Shown here one piece after another: positions 1 to 8,305 of a stretch of DNA of 13,495 bases. The DNA lies in contig SXIE01000176.1 of NCBI GenBank assembly GCA_005772945.1, forward strand, positions 1 through 13,495. Reading direction: 5' to 3'. The notes beneath the pieces are model-generated. The model saw nothing but the letters and a program-made list of their open reading frames with translations, was not told where the DNA came from and ran no database searches. How positions within the stretch are numbered: the first letter of the stretch is position 1; each line of letters opens with the position of its first letter. This stretch comes from Pseudomonadota bacterium (GTDB lineage Bacteria > Myxococcota > UBA9042 > PHBI01). Both the position numbers and the translations under genes were made by a program.

Positions 1-4
1 ATCC

Positions 5-26
5 GACTTCCCGTCGACTGGAAGTC
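5..26 (-). terminator. Hairpin just after the acyl-CoA synthetase stop
   Basis: A perfect 7-bp inverted repeat (GACTTCC at 5-11, GGAAGTC at 20-26) with an 8-base loop lies 11 bases past the stop codon of the leftward acyl-CoA synthetase gene. The position suits a transcription terminator. The T-tract that would follow on the minus strand cannot be judged because the window ends, so this may be only an RNA 3'-end hairpin. Confidence 0.4.
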
Positions 27-37
27 ACGACGGCGCG

Positions 38-1825
38 TTACGACGCCCCGTCGTACATCGCCGCGATCTGCGACTTGTACTTCTCGTTCACGACCTTGCG
101 CTTGACCTTCATCGTCGGCGTCAGCTCGCCGCCCTCGATGCTCAGCTCGCTCGGCAGGATCGTCACCTTCTTGATCGTCTGCACGCGCGCCAGCTTGGCG
201 TTGAGCTTCTCGACCTCGCGCAGGAGCCACGCGTTGAAGACCGCGCACTTGGCGGCATCCTCGGTCGTCCGCGCCGCGCTTCCGGCCGCCTCGGCGTCCT
301 TGGCGACGCGCTCGCCGTCGAGCGTCACCAGCGCCGTCAGGAACTTCATCCGATCGCCGATGACGACCGCCTGGGCGATGACCGGGATCCCCTTGAGCAT
401 CCCCTCTATCACCTGCGGCGCGACGTTCTCACCACCCGCCGTGATGAGCAGGTCCTTCTTGCGGTCGGTGATCTGCAGGAACCCGTTCTCGTCGATGGTC
501 CCGATGTCGCCCGAGTGTAGCCATCCCTCGGCGTCGATCGTCTCGGCCGTCGCCTCGGCGTTCTTCAGGTAGCCCTTGAAGACGTGGCGCCCGCGCATGC
601 AGATCTCGCCGTCCGCCGCGATCTTCAGCTCCGCGCCCGGCAGGCAGAATCCGGCCTTGGCCGTCCGATAGCGTTTCGGGGTCGACACCGTGGCCGGCCC
701 GGTGCACTCGCTCATGCCGTAGACCTCGAAGAGCGGCAGGCCCAGCGACAGGAAGAACTCGAGCGTGTCCTTCGAGATCGGCGCCGCGGACGTGATCTGC
801 ATGCGGCAGCGATCGAGCCCGAGCTTCTCGCGCACCTTGTCGAACACCAGCTTCTTGGCGATCGGCGTCATGAACGGCTTCGGCTCGCCGGACTGCTCTG
901 CATACCCGGCCTGGAGCCCGACCTTCTTGGCCCACACGGCGATCTTCTTCTTGAGCCCTGTCGTCTGCGCCCCGACCGCCGCCATCTTCGCCTGGATCTT
1001 CTCCCACACGCGCGGGACGCCCAGGAACGAATGCGGCCGGATCTCGCGCAGGTTGTCGCCCAGCTTCTCCAAGCTCTCGGCAATGCACGAGGTCGCGCCC
1101 GCCTGCATCGGCCCGTGGATCGACACGATCTGCTCGGCGATGTGCGAGAGCGGCAGATAGCTCAGCCCGAGGTCGCCCGGCTGCACACCGATCAGATCGA
1201 TGGTCTGGCGCGCCGTCCACGTGATGTTGTCATGGGTGATCATGACGGCCTTGGGCTGCCCGGTCGTCCCCGACGTGTAGATGAGCGTGGCCGTGTCGTC
1301 CGCCTTCTGTGCGGCGATGCGGGCCTCGAGCTCGGCCTCGGGGACGCTCTCGCCGAGCGCGTAGAGCGACTCGAACGCGTAGATCCCGTCGGCCGGATTC
1401 GCGCCCTCGCCGGACACGACGACGTAGGCCTTCACCTTCGGCAGCGCGGCACGGACCTCCAACAGCTTGGCGAGGTGTTCTTTGTTCTCGACGACCACGA
1501 TCGCGGCGTCACAGTGGTCGGTGATGTACTGGCACTGCTCGGCGCTCGACGTCGTGTAGATGCCGGCGGGCACGCCACCCGCGAAGATCGCGGCGATGTC
1601 GGCGACGAACCACTCGACGCTGTTGTAGCCGATGATCGACACGCCCTGGCCGGGCTCGAGCCCGAGCTTCATGAAGCCGCGCGCGATCTGGCGGACCTTC
1701 GTGCGGTAGTCGCCGTAGTTCAGCGGCACCCAGGCGCCGTTCGCCTTGTGCTTGAGGGCCGGGAGGCTCGGCCAGAGCTTGGCGGACTCGTCGAGGACCT
1801 GCATGATCGTGCGTTTCTCGGACAT
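38..1825 (-). CDS. Long-chain fatty acid--CoA ligase (AMP-binding, ACSBG/FadD-like)
   Basis: This enzyme activates long-chain fatty acids with ATP to acyl-AMP and then acyl-CoA, for beta-oxidation or lipid synthesis, in the cytosol or at the inner membrane. The 595-residue product shows the adenylate-forming family signatures in order: P-loop-like YTSGTTGQPK (183-192), LSYLPLSHIAEQ (221-232), YGMSE (369-373), GWLHSGD (434-440), DRKKDLLITAGGENVAP (454-470), and the C-terminal LTPTMKVKR with the likely catalytic lysine K573. The length fits bacterial homologues of the bubblegum-type branch (about 600). The ATG at 1825 is preceded by CCGGAG with a 6-base spacer. The frame stays open far upstream, but that stretch is Arg/Gly-rich repeat translation without homology character, so the longer start is rejected. 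A candidate promoter lies at 1874-1902. Family assignment is firm; chain-length preference cannot be read from sequence. Confidence 0.95.
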   Translation of the reverse strand: MSEKRTIMQVLDESAKLWPSLPALKHKANGAWVPLNYGDYRTKVRQIARGFMKLGLEPGQGVSIIGYNSVEWFVADIAAIFAGGVPAGIYTTSSAEQCQYITDHCDAAIVVVENKEHLAKLLEVRAALPKVKAYVVVSGEGANPADGIYAFESLYALGESVPEAELEARIAAQKADDTATLIYTSGTTGQPKAVMITHDNITWTARQTIDLIGVQPGDLGLSYLPLSHIAEQIVSIHGPMQAGATSCIAESLEKLGDNLREIRPHSFLGVPRVWEKIQAKMAAVGAQTTGLKKKIAVWAKKVGLQAGYAEQSGEPKPFMTPIAKKLVFDKVREKLGLDRCRMQITSAAPISKDTLEFFLSLGLPLFEVYGMSECTGPATVSTPKRYRTAKAGFCLPGAELKIAADGEICMRGRHVFKGYLKNAEATAETIDAEGWLHSGDIGTIDENGFLQITDRKKDLLITAGGENVAPQVIEGMLKGIPVIAQAVVIGDRMKFLTALVTLDGERVAKDAEAAGSAARTTEDAAKCAVFNAWLLREVEKLNAKLARVQTIKKVTILPSELSIEGGELTPTMKVKRKVVNEKYKSQIAAMYDGAS

Positions 1826-1873
1826 CGCGTACTCCGGATGGCTGGGCGCCTGGAAAGGTTGGAATGGGCGACC

Positions 1874-1902
1874 CTTCAACCGGATCCCCCCGGCCGTGTC
1901 AA
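1874..1902 (-). promoter_or_regulatory. Candidate sigma70-type promoter of the acyl-CoA synthetase gene
   Basis: On the minus strand a perfect TTGACA (1897-1902) is followed, after 17 bases, by TTGAAG (1874-1879), a weak -10 match (3 of 6). Transcription would begin near 1866, giving a leader of about 40 bases before the ATG at 1825. The exact -35 and ideal spacing are the evidence; the poor -10 keeps confidence moderate. Confidence 0.45.
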
Positions 1903-1995
1903 GCGCTGGTCCGTATCCAACGCGGTCGGCGGCGCTCGGACCGCCGTGCGCGGCACGTGTCTCGCGTTGACGCCGTGCGGCAACGCCCCGAGTCC

Positions 1996-2085
1996 GACCT
2001 CGGACTCGACCTCGGACTCGACCTCGACCTCGACCTCGACCTCGACCTCGACCTCGACCACGGACTCGACCTCGACCTCGGGCTC
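1996..2085. repeat. Hexanucleotide array 1, (GACCTC)n with GGACTC interruptions
   Basis: Fifteen 6-base units run without a gap. Reading the plus strand: GACCTC and GGACTC alternate twice, then six perfect GACCTC, one GACCAC, one GGACTC, two GACCTC and one GGGCTC. The array lies between the lipoprotein stop (2107) and the acyl-CoA synthetase start (1825), which leaves 1826-2106 as a 281-base region holding only this array and the candidate promoter. On the minus strand, in frame with the lipoprotein but beyond its TGA, it would read as Glu-Val repeats. Confidence 0.95.
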
Positions 2086-2106
2086 GCCGCCGCCACCCGC
2101 GCTGTT

Positions 2107-3216
2107 TCAAGGGATGAGCGTCGCGTACGCCATGAACCACGATCCGTCCGGCAGCTGCACGACGTCGGGGTCCCCGACGTAGCCCTTCTCGAGACCCGCG
2201 CCGACGTCCAGCACGAGGCGGTCGCCAACCTCGAGCGTCCAGGTGGTTCCGTCCGCGCTGAAGTACGAGCGCATCGGCCGCATGTCCGAGAAGAGATAGA
2301 ACCGAAAGCCGCCGGCGCACGGCACCACGTTGCCGGGGAAGAGCGGACCGCCGTCGACCTCGTAGCGGGGCTTGTCCACGAGCGTGAAGGCCTTGCCATC
2401 CGCCGAAGTCGCGTGCCAGAGCCGGCCCGGTTCCTCGTCGTTGCCCAAGCCAATGCTTGCAAGCGAAAGCAAATGCCAGGTCGCGGTGGCGCCGGTGCCG
2501 ACCTGGTAGGTCGCTGCGACCCCGGCGTTTTCTCCCGGGTCGAACGCGACCCCGCCGTAGGTGAACGTGACCCCGTCCGCGCTCTCGCCCCACGTCAGGA
2601 AGGTGTGGTCGGTGCGCGTGCTCCCGAAGATGCGGAACGCGCGGTCGAGATATTCGACGTGGGGGTCGGCGACGTCGCCGCGTCCCGGGAAGCCGTCGAA
2701 CGCGAGGAACTTGAACGTCCAGGTGGCGCCCGCGTCGGCCGAGATCGCCATCGCGGGCACGTTCTGACGGGGGCCGACCGTCCAGCCGTAGTAATAGAGG
2801 TAGAGCCAGCCGCGGTCGTCGACGACCAAGTCGGGGACGTCGGCCTGGTCCGAGATGACGACGCCGGTCTTGACCCACGCGAGGCCGTCGACCGAGCGCG
2901 CACCGAGGATGCGGCGCGCCCACGGGCCTTCGATCCCGGCGTGGGCGCCGGCGCCGGTGGGCGGCACGAAGTCGGACGTCGGCGGCGCGAGCGTTTCGGG
3001 GGTAGCGTCGGTGTCCGTCGCCACGTCGGGCGGCGCGGCCTCGGTGTCGGCGGCCGCGTCCGGCAGCGTGGCCTCGGTGTCGGTGCTAGGCGTGTCGTCG
3101 GATACGACCGCGTCGGTTGCCGCGACCTCCGAACGCGCTGCGTCATCGGAATCTGCGCACGCCACGACGAGGCCGGCGGCGAAGACGAACATCACGCGAC
3201 CGTTGACACTGTACAC
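2107..3216 (-). CDS. Predicted lipoprotein with beta-propeller (BNR/Asp-box-like) domain
   Basis: The 369-residue product begins with a short lipoprotein signal (hydrophobic 8-19, lipobox VVAC, Cys20), followed by an Ala/Thr/Asp/Glu/Pro linker to about residue 90 that probably spaces the domain off the outer membrane. The remainder contains several repeats of the type SADAGATWTF, SADGVTFTY, SADGKAFTL and SADGTTWTL, which resemble Asp-box/BNR blades, along with motifs such as VPDLVVDDRGWLYLYYYGW and VGDPDVVQLPDGSWFMAYA near its ends, typical of sialidase-like or GH43/GH32-like five-bladed propellers. No full catalytic set can be assigned, so it may bind or cleave glycans or be purely structural. 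The start is GTG at 3216, chosen for its GGAGG site 5 bases upstream and the signal peptide it gives; an ATG exists at codon 9. Array 1 lies just past its stop. Confidence 0.85.
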   Translation of the reverse strand: MYSVNGRVMFVFAAGLVVACADSDDAARSEVAATDAVVSDDTPSTDTEATLPDAAADTEAAPPDVATDTDATPETLAPPTSDFVPPTGAGAHAGIEGPWARRILGARSVDGLAWVKTGVVISDQADVPDLVVDDRGWLYLYYYGWTVGPRQNVPAMAISADAGATWTFKFLAFDGFPGRGDVADPHVEYLDRAFRIFGSTRTDHTFLTWGESADGVTFTYGGVAFDPGENAGVAATYQVGTGATATWHLLSLASIGLGNDEEPGRLWHATSADGKAFTLVDKPRYEVDGGPLFPGNVVPCAGGFRFYLFSDMRPMRSYFSADGTTWTLEVGDRLVLDVGAGLEKGYVGDPDVVQLPDGSWFMAYATLIP

Positions 3217-3221
3217 GGCAC

Positions 3222-3226
3222 CCTCC
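3222..3226 (-). promoter_or_regulatory. Ribosome binding site selecting the GTG start at 3216
   Basis: GGAGG on the minus strand sits 5 bases before GTG at 3214-3216. No comparable site precedes the ATG eight codons later, so this site decides the start of the propeller lipoprotein. Confidence 0.7.
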
Positions 3227-3245
3227 GCCGCGCCCGGGGCGGACG

Positions 3246-3259
3246 AATCTGCTCAGATT
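3246..3259. promoter_or_regulatory. Palindrome AATCTG-CT-CAGATT upstream of the propeller lipoprotein
   Basis: A perfect 6-bp inverted repeat with a 2-base centre lies 30 bases before the GTG at 3216 and overlaps a candidate -10 (TAATCT, 3255-3260 on the minus strand). It is compact and AT-rich compared with its surroundings, as expected for a dimeric repressor site. No regulator is encoded beside it, so operator function is inference. Confidence 0.35.
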
Positions 3260-3282
3260 AGCAGCACGGCACGGATGCACAA
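3255..3282 (-). promoter_or_regulatory. Candidate promoter of the propeller lipoprotein gene
   Basis: On the minus strand TTGTGC (3277-3282), 16 bases, then TAATCT (3255-3260) preceded by TGC, giving an extended -10 (TGn) form. The predicted transcript would start near 3248 with a leader of about 30 bases. Hexamer matches are modest, and the palindrome at 3246-3259 would cover the -10. Confidence 0.3.
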
Positions 3283-3296
3283 GGCGCGTGGGTCGC

Positions 3297-3322
3297 GAGT
3301 TCGAGTTCGAGTTCGAGTTCGA
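3297..3322. repeat. Hexanucleotide array 2, (GAGTTC)4
   Basis: Four perfect GAGTTC units on the plus strand (3297-3320) plus a 2-base remnant, directly abutting the TGA (3323-3325) of the leftward 127-residue gene. On the minus strand the unit is CTCGAA when rotated, sharing the CTCG core of the other two arrays but in opposite orientation. Confidence 0.9.
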
Positions 3323-3633
3323 TCACGGGGCATCTTCGCCACCGAACAAGCCCACGCCACGCCGCAGCCGGACCATCCCCGGGAGATCCGCGCGCAGCCG
3401 CTCCGCGATCATGTGCTCGGCCGGCACGGCGTCTTCGATCGCCTCGCGCGCAAGCCAAGCGTCGACGCGTCCCGACTCCCCGGGGCCGGCTGGACCGCTT
3501 GGCCCGAAGAGGTGGCGCCAGAGTGCCGTGACCTTCCACGTCTCACCCGCCGAGACGCCCGGATCGATGAGCGCCATCCGCAGCGCACGCTGGCACTCGG
3601 GCGGCCACATCGCAAGCGCCTGCCGACGGCCGA

Positions 3634-4716
<1,083 letters not shown>

Positions 4717-4724
4717 CGTCCCCG

Positions 4725-5948
4725 TCACTCGCTTCGTCGGGCGTCGCGCCGGGCGCGGATCCGCGCGAGTCGCTCCGTTGTCGTCTGGACCGTATCCTCG
4801 ACGTCCTCGGTGTCGGCCGCCCCCGTCGCGATCTGCGGGTCGGTCGGCTCGGGCATTTGGAAGCTCGGCGCGAGACGCGCCGACTTGCGCAGCGACTGAA
4901 TCGCGGGGAACTCGCCCGAGCCGAGGTCGTCCTCGCGGTACGGCCGCGTCGAGGTCGCCATCCGCCGCGGGCGTTCCTCGCTCGGCCCGCTTCCGGTCGC
5001 GCGCTCCGCCGCGTGGGCGATCGTCGGTACGGCCATCGCGCGCTCGAGCTCCTGCTCGGCCGCAGACGCTCGCTCGTCGCGCCGCGCCAGCCGCGCCTCT
5101 CTCGCGCGCGCACGGCGCTCCTGCTCTTGCACCGGCAGCGTCAAGAGGGTCTGCGAGATGAGCTCGTCGGTCGGGTCGACGTCCGCTTCCGGCGACGGCG
5201 CGCCGAGCAGCATGTTCTGCACCGCCGGCAGCGCCAGGTAGCGCGGGAACTCGTTGAGGAGCCCCGCATAGAGCGCGTCCTCGTCGGCGAGGTCCTGCGG
5301 CTCGAAGAAACCGCAGGCATCGACGAGCGTGTCGGGAAGCTCGTTGACCGTGCGCAGGAATCGGAAATCGGAAGGAATACCGGGCACTGCGACGGCCGCG
5401 AACTGCCAGAAGATCGGCAAATGGCTCGCGCGCCGCAGCATGCGCATCGTCTCGGGCACGTCGCTGCAATCGCCGCCGCTGACCACAATGACGAACACAG
5501 GCGTCTCGCGCGCCTCGCGCAGTCGCGGACTCCCCGGGTGCACCCACTCGCGCGGGAACTCCGCGCGCACGATCGCGTCGATGAGCGGCGCGAAGCGCTT
5601 CGGCGCCGGGCGCTGTCCGGGGACGAGCGGCGCGGGCGCGAGGACGTGGCGGCTGACGAAGTGCGCGTGGTCGCCGCACTTGAGCTCGCCGACCAGGCGT
5701 GCTTCCGTTCCGAAGGTCCAGACCGGCACGACGCCGTCGTCGTCGAAGCGCATCCCGAGCGCGAGCAGCGCGGTCGCGAGCTCGTGCACGTGCCCGTCGA
5801 TGAACAGCGGTGCCATCGGCGGCGACACGTCGATGGCGGCGACGACCGAGGCCTCGACCCCGTGCAGGCCGGCGTCCACGAAGGCGCGCGCGGCACGCAC
5901 GGAGAGCGCGTCGAGGCGTCGCGTCTTCTGGTTCTGGATGGTGGCCAT
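4725..5948 (-). CDS. TerF-type von Willebrand factor A domain protein
   Basis: The 407-residue product, counted from ATG 5948, has a vWA domain at about 30-218 like the one in the C-terminus of tellurium-resistance protein TerF: AAIDVSPPMAPLFIDGHVHE, then FDDDGVVPVWTF, then VFVIVVSGGDCSD, then SHLPIFWQFAAVA and DTLVDACGFFEP. The metal-site motif is DVSPP where canonical domains have DxSxS, so metal binding is likely altered. Beyond 240 the protein is charged, with an Arg/Glu/Ala helix (about 275-305) that could form a coiled coil, and a low-complexity tail. The frame extends upstream to 6086, but that extension crosses the divergent acetyltransferase start and is Arg/Pro-rich, so MATIQ is preferred although its ribosome site is weak (GGAA 10 bases upstream). 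No other ter genes are nearby. It probably acts as a cytosolic protein-interaction scaffold. Confidence 0.85.
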   Translation of the reverse strand: MATIQNQKTRRLDALSVRAARAFVDAGLHGVEASVVAAIDVSPPMAPLFIDGHVHELATALLALGMRFDDDGVVPVWTFGTEARLVGELKCGDHAHFVSRHVLAPAPLVPGQRPAPKRFAPLIDAIVRAEFPREWVHPGSPRLREARETPVFVIVVSGGDCSDVPETMRMLRRASHLPIFWQFAAVAVPGIPSDFRFLRTVNELPDTLVDACGFFEPQDLADEDALYAGLLNEFPRYLALPAVQNMLLGAPSPEADVDPTDELISQTLLTLPVQEQERRARAREARLARRDERASAAEQELERAMAVPTIAHAAERATGSGPSEERPRRMATSTRPYREDDLGSGEFPAIQSLRKSARLAPSFQMPEPTDPQIATGAADTEDVEDTVQTTTERLARIRARRDARRSE

Positions 5949-6054
5949 CGGCAGGCGTTCCGGTGTACGCGGAGGCGGTGCGCGCGGGCCGGTGCGCGGG
6001 CGGCGCGCGTGATCCAGCGCCCTGACTGCATAGCGCGCGCGGAGGAGTTTCGCA
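5949..6054. other. Divergent intergenic region between vWA and GNAT genes
   Basis: These 106 very GC-rich bases must hold the promoters of both divergent genes. No convincing -35/-10 pair is visible on either strand. The only clear signal is the GGAGGAG ribosome site of the rightward gene at 6041-6047. Confidence 0.5.
6041..6047 (+). promoter_or_regulatory. Strong ribosome binding site for the GNAT gene
   Basis: GGAGGAG is placed 7 bases before ATG 6055, one of the best sites in the window. It fixes the start of the acetyltransferase. Confidence 0.75.
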
Positions 6055-7038
6055 ATGTCACGACCCGCAGCGCAGGCGGAGTTCACGGCCCAGCGCAGGG
6101 CGACGCTCGCGCGGGTGCCGCTGTTCCGCGATGGGCCCGCGGCGACGGCCCGCCTCGGCGCGCTCTATGGGCGCGGCCTGGCGACGGGCGGGCTCGTGCA
6201 CGAACACGCGCCCGGGTGGCAGCTCGCGTATTTTCGGGATCCGGCGGTGTGGTACGGGGGCGCGGCGACGATCGCGTTCGTGGACCGCGACCCGCACGCG
6301 CCGCGCGCGCTGAGCGAGCTGGCGTCCGCGCTGCGTGCGCATGCCGAGGGCCTCGATGCGACCACGCTGCTCGAGATGACCGCCGAGGATGACGCGCTGC
6401 GCGAGGTCGTGACGGCCGAGACCGGGCTCGGGGTCGACTCGGTTTTTCAGGTCGGCGCGGCGGACGTCGCGCTCCGCGCCGTGGCGGACGCGGCGTGGCC
6501 CGTGGCGGCTGCGGGTCTGGGGCTCGCGGTCCGAGCGGCGCGGATCGGCGACGTCGACGCGGTCGTCGCGCTCGCGCGCGAGGCGTTCACGGCGGAGCCC
6601 GCGTACTGCTGGGTCGGGGCCTACCCGCATCACCTCGACAGCGTGCGACGCGGGCTCGAGCACGCACTGAGGGCGGGCGACGGGGTCCATTTGATCGTCG
6701 AGGGGGCGGACCGCGAGGTGCTCGGACATGTCGGCGCGGACATCGACGACCATGCGTTCTGGGGGCGCTCCGCCGGACTCGATATCGTGTTGGCGCCCGC
6801 GCTGCGGGGGCGCGGGCTGCTCAAGGTCCTCTACCGCGACGTGCTCGCGCGCCTGGTCCACGAACACCAGGTCGCAACGCTGCGAGGCGGCACGGCCCAG
6901 CCTGGCGTCCTGGCGCTCGGACGGCGCATGGGACGGGCCTGGGGGGCGCTCCACCTGCGGCGCGACGTCGCGTTCCCGTTCGCGCATTTTGCGGCGTTCC
7001 AACCGCCGCGGGACCTGCGCGTCGCGCCCTACTCGTAG
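6055..7038 (+). CDS. GNAT-family N-acetyltransferase with N-terminal extension
   Basis: The 327-residue product transfers an acetyl group from acetyl-CoA to an unknown amine. A GNAT domain at about 156-300 begins LAVRAARIGDVDAVVALAREAF and carries the acetyl-CoA pyrophosphate-binding stretch IVLAPALRGRGLLKVLYRDVL, with RGRGL at 251-255. It ends in a strand resembling the usual FH/FP segment. The first 150 residues show no clear motif but have a helix-strand pattern and length compatible with a degenerate second GNAT domain, as in tandem-GNAT proteins. The gene stands alone on its strand and its last 10 bases overlap the tail of the convergent NamZ-type gene. Nothing nearby points to a substrate. 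Confidence 0.8.
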   Translation: MSRPAAQAEFTAQRRATLARVPLFRDGPAATARLGALYGRGLATGGLVHEHAPGWQLAYFRDPAVWYGGAATIAFVDRDPHAPRALSELASALRAHAEGLDATTLLEMTAEDDALREVVTAETGLGVDSVFQVGAADVALRAVADAAWPVAAAGLGLAVRAARIGDVDAVVALAREAFTAEPAYCWVGAYPHHLDSVRRGLEHALRAGDGVHLIVEGADREVLGHVGADIDDHAFWGRSAGLDIVLAPALRGRGLLKVLYRDVLARLVHEHQVATLRGGTAQPGVLALGRRMGRAWGALHLRRDVAFPFAHFAAFQPPRDLRVAPYS

Positions 7039-8288
7039 AGGAGCGCCTTCTCGCGTTTGGCGGCGAAGTCCTCGAGCCCCTTCGTCCAGGTGCCCTCGAT
7101 TTGCGCCACGCTCTTGCCGGCGGCGACCGCCTTCAGGACCGCCGGCGTGCCCCAGACGATGCTGGCGCTCTGGTCGCGGTACTCGGCCTTCCCGGGCCAG
7201 AGCTTCTGCAGCGCGACCAAGACGGCCAGCGCGGTCCGAATCGGCCGGAACGCGCGCATGTCCGTCACGTGCAGCTGCACGCCGCCGAGCACCTTCCCCT
7301 TGAACTTGAAGCTTGCGGGGCGGTACGTGACGGGCCGCAGCTTCACGCCCGGGAGCTGCTGCTTGGCGAGCGCGGCGGCGAGCTTCTCGGGGTCGATGAA
7401 CTCGGCGCCGATGAGCTCGAAGGGCAGCGAGGTCCCGACGCCTTCGCTCACGTTGTCGGAGATCCCGCCGACCATCCCGGTCGCCGGATAGAGCCACGCA
7501 TTCTGGACGTGCGGGATCCCGGGCGACGTCGGAATCCACTCGAGCCCGGTGTCGGGCCAGAGCATCGCGCGCCGCCACCCCTTCATCGCGACGACGGTGA
7601 GGTCGCAACCGGTGCCCAACGCATCATTATAGAAGCGCGCGACCTCGCCGATGGTCATGCCATGCGTGACGGGGAGGGGACCCCAACCGATGAAGCTCTC
7701 GAGCCCGCGGGCGAGGATCGGCCCCTCGAAGACCAGGCCGCTGGCGGGGTTGGGGCGGTCGACGACGATGACGCTCTTGCCCGCATCCTTGGCCGCCAGC
7801 ATGAGCTCGCCCAGGGTCGAGATGTACGTGTAGGTGCGCGATCCGAGGTCCTGCAGGTCGACGACGATGACGTCGACGCGCGCGATCGCTTTCTTGGAGG
7901 GGCGCCCCTTCTTGCCGCGACCGAAGAGGTTCTCGACTGGCACGCCCGACTTCGGGTCGTCGCTGCCGCCGGCCTTCTCGCCGGGCTGGAAGTAGCCGCG
8001 CAGGCCGTGCTCGGGGCCCCAGAGCTGCATGACCTTGTAGCCGCCGTCTTTCTGTCCGCGCACGAGGCGGTCGACGCTCGGGATGAGCGCGCCGTCGACG
8101 GCCGCCGCGTGGGTCAGCATGCCGACGCGCTTGCCCTTCAGGAGCTCGCCGCGCTCGCTCAAGAGGACGTCGATGCCGAGCGTGACGGGCGCTTGCGCGG
8201 CGCTTGCGAGGCCCGTGGGCGGGAGCTCGGAGAGCTGCGGTATCAGCGTCGTGACGAGCCCGACGAGGCTTGGAATCCAGGCGAGCAT
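7029..8288 (-). CDS. DUF1343 protein, NamZ-like exo-beta-N-acetylmuramidase
   Basis: The 419-residue product belongs to DUF1343, whose characterised members (NamZ, glycoside hydrolase family GH171) remove terminal MurNAc from peptidoglycan fragments during cell-wall recycling. Visible family blocks are LGIDVLL (37-43), GKRVGMLTH (52-60), WGPEHGLRG (90-98) with E93, VIVVDLQDLGSRTYTYISTL, VDRPNP (176-181), GLVFEGP (184-190) with E188, and LPVTHGMTIGE. The two glutamates are the likely active-site acids. The length is usual for the family. The N-terminus is hydrophobic (about 1-20) and ends near LASAAQA, suggesting export, but it lacks the positive residues of a normal signal peptide. The ATG at 8288 is the only start available before an upstream stop, and its ribosome site is poor. 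The start is 17 bases from that of the divergent YkgJ-type gene. Confidence 0.93.
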   Translation of the reverse strand: MLAWIPSLVGLVTTLIPQLSELPPTGLASAAQAPVTLGIDVLLSERGELLKGKRVGMLTHAAAVDGALIPSVDRLVRGQKDGGYKVMQLWGPEHGLRGYFQPGEKAGGSDDPKSGVPVENLFGRGKKGRPSKKAIARVDVIVVDLQDLGSRTYTYISTLGELMLAAKDAGKSVIVVDRPNPASGLVFEGPILARGLESFIGWGPLPVTHGMTIGEVARFYNDALGTGCDLTVVAMKGWRRAMLWPDTGLEWIPTSPGIPHVQNAWLYPATGMVGGISDNVSEGVGTSLPFELIGAEFIDPEKLAAALAKQQLPGVKLRPVTYRPASFKFKGKVLGGVQLHVTDMRAFRPIRTALAVLVALQKLWPGKAEYRDQSASIVWGTPAVLKAVAAGKSVAQIEGTWTKGLEDFAAKREKALLYE

Positions 8289-8305
8289 GAGGGAGAGTCC
8301 AACGC

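Noticed and set aside
584..2182. 532-codon plus-strand frame opposite the acyl-CoA synthetase
   Set aside because: Composition (Arg, His, Leu, Asp) is that of antisense translation of a GC-rich gene, and the opposite strand has clear family motifs.
1826..2923. Upstream extension of the acyl-CoA synthetase frame on the minus strand
   Set aside because: It reads as Arg/Gly/Pro-rich noise, crosses the propeller lipoprotein gene in another frame, and the ATG at 1825 has a good ribosome site and matches the family N-terminus.
3203..3208. TTGACA on the plus strand as a promoter -35
   Set aside because: No rightward gene lies downstream and the site falls within the start of the leftward lipoprotein gene.
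1864..3261. Plus-strand frame with Leu-Asp repeats opposite the propeller lipoprotein
   Set aside because: It is an antisense shadow of array 1 and of a gene with a signal peptide and ribosome site.
6058..7608. Long minus-strand frame opposite the GNAT gene
   Set aside because: Arg-rich antisense translation; the GNAT gene has the RGRGL motif and a strong ribosome site.
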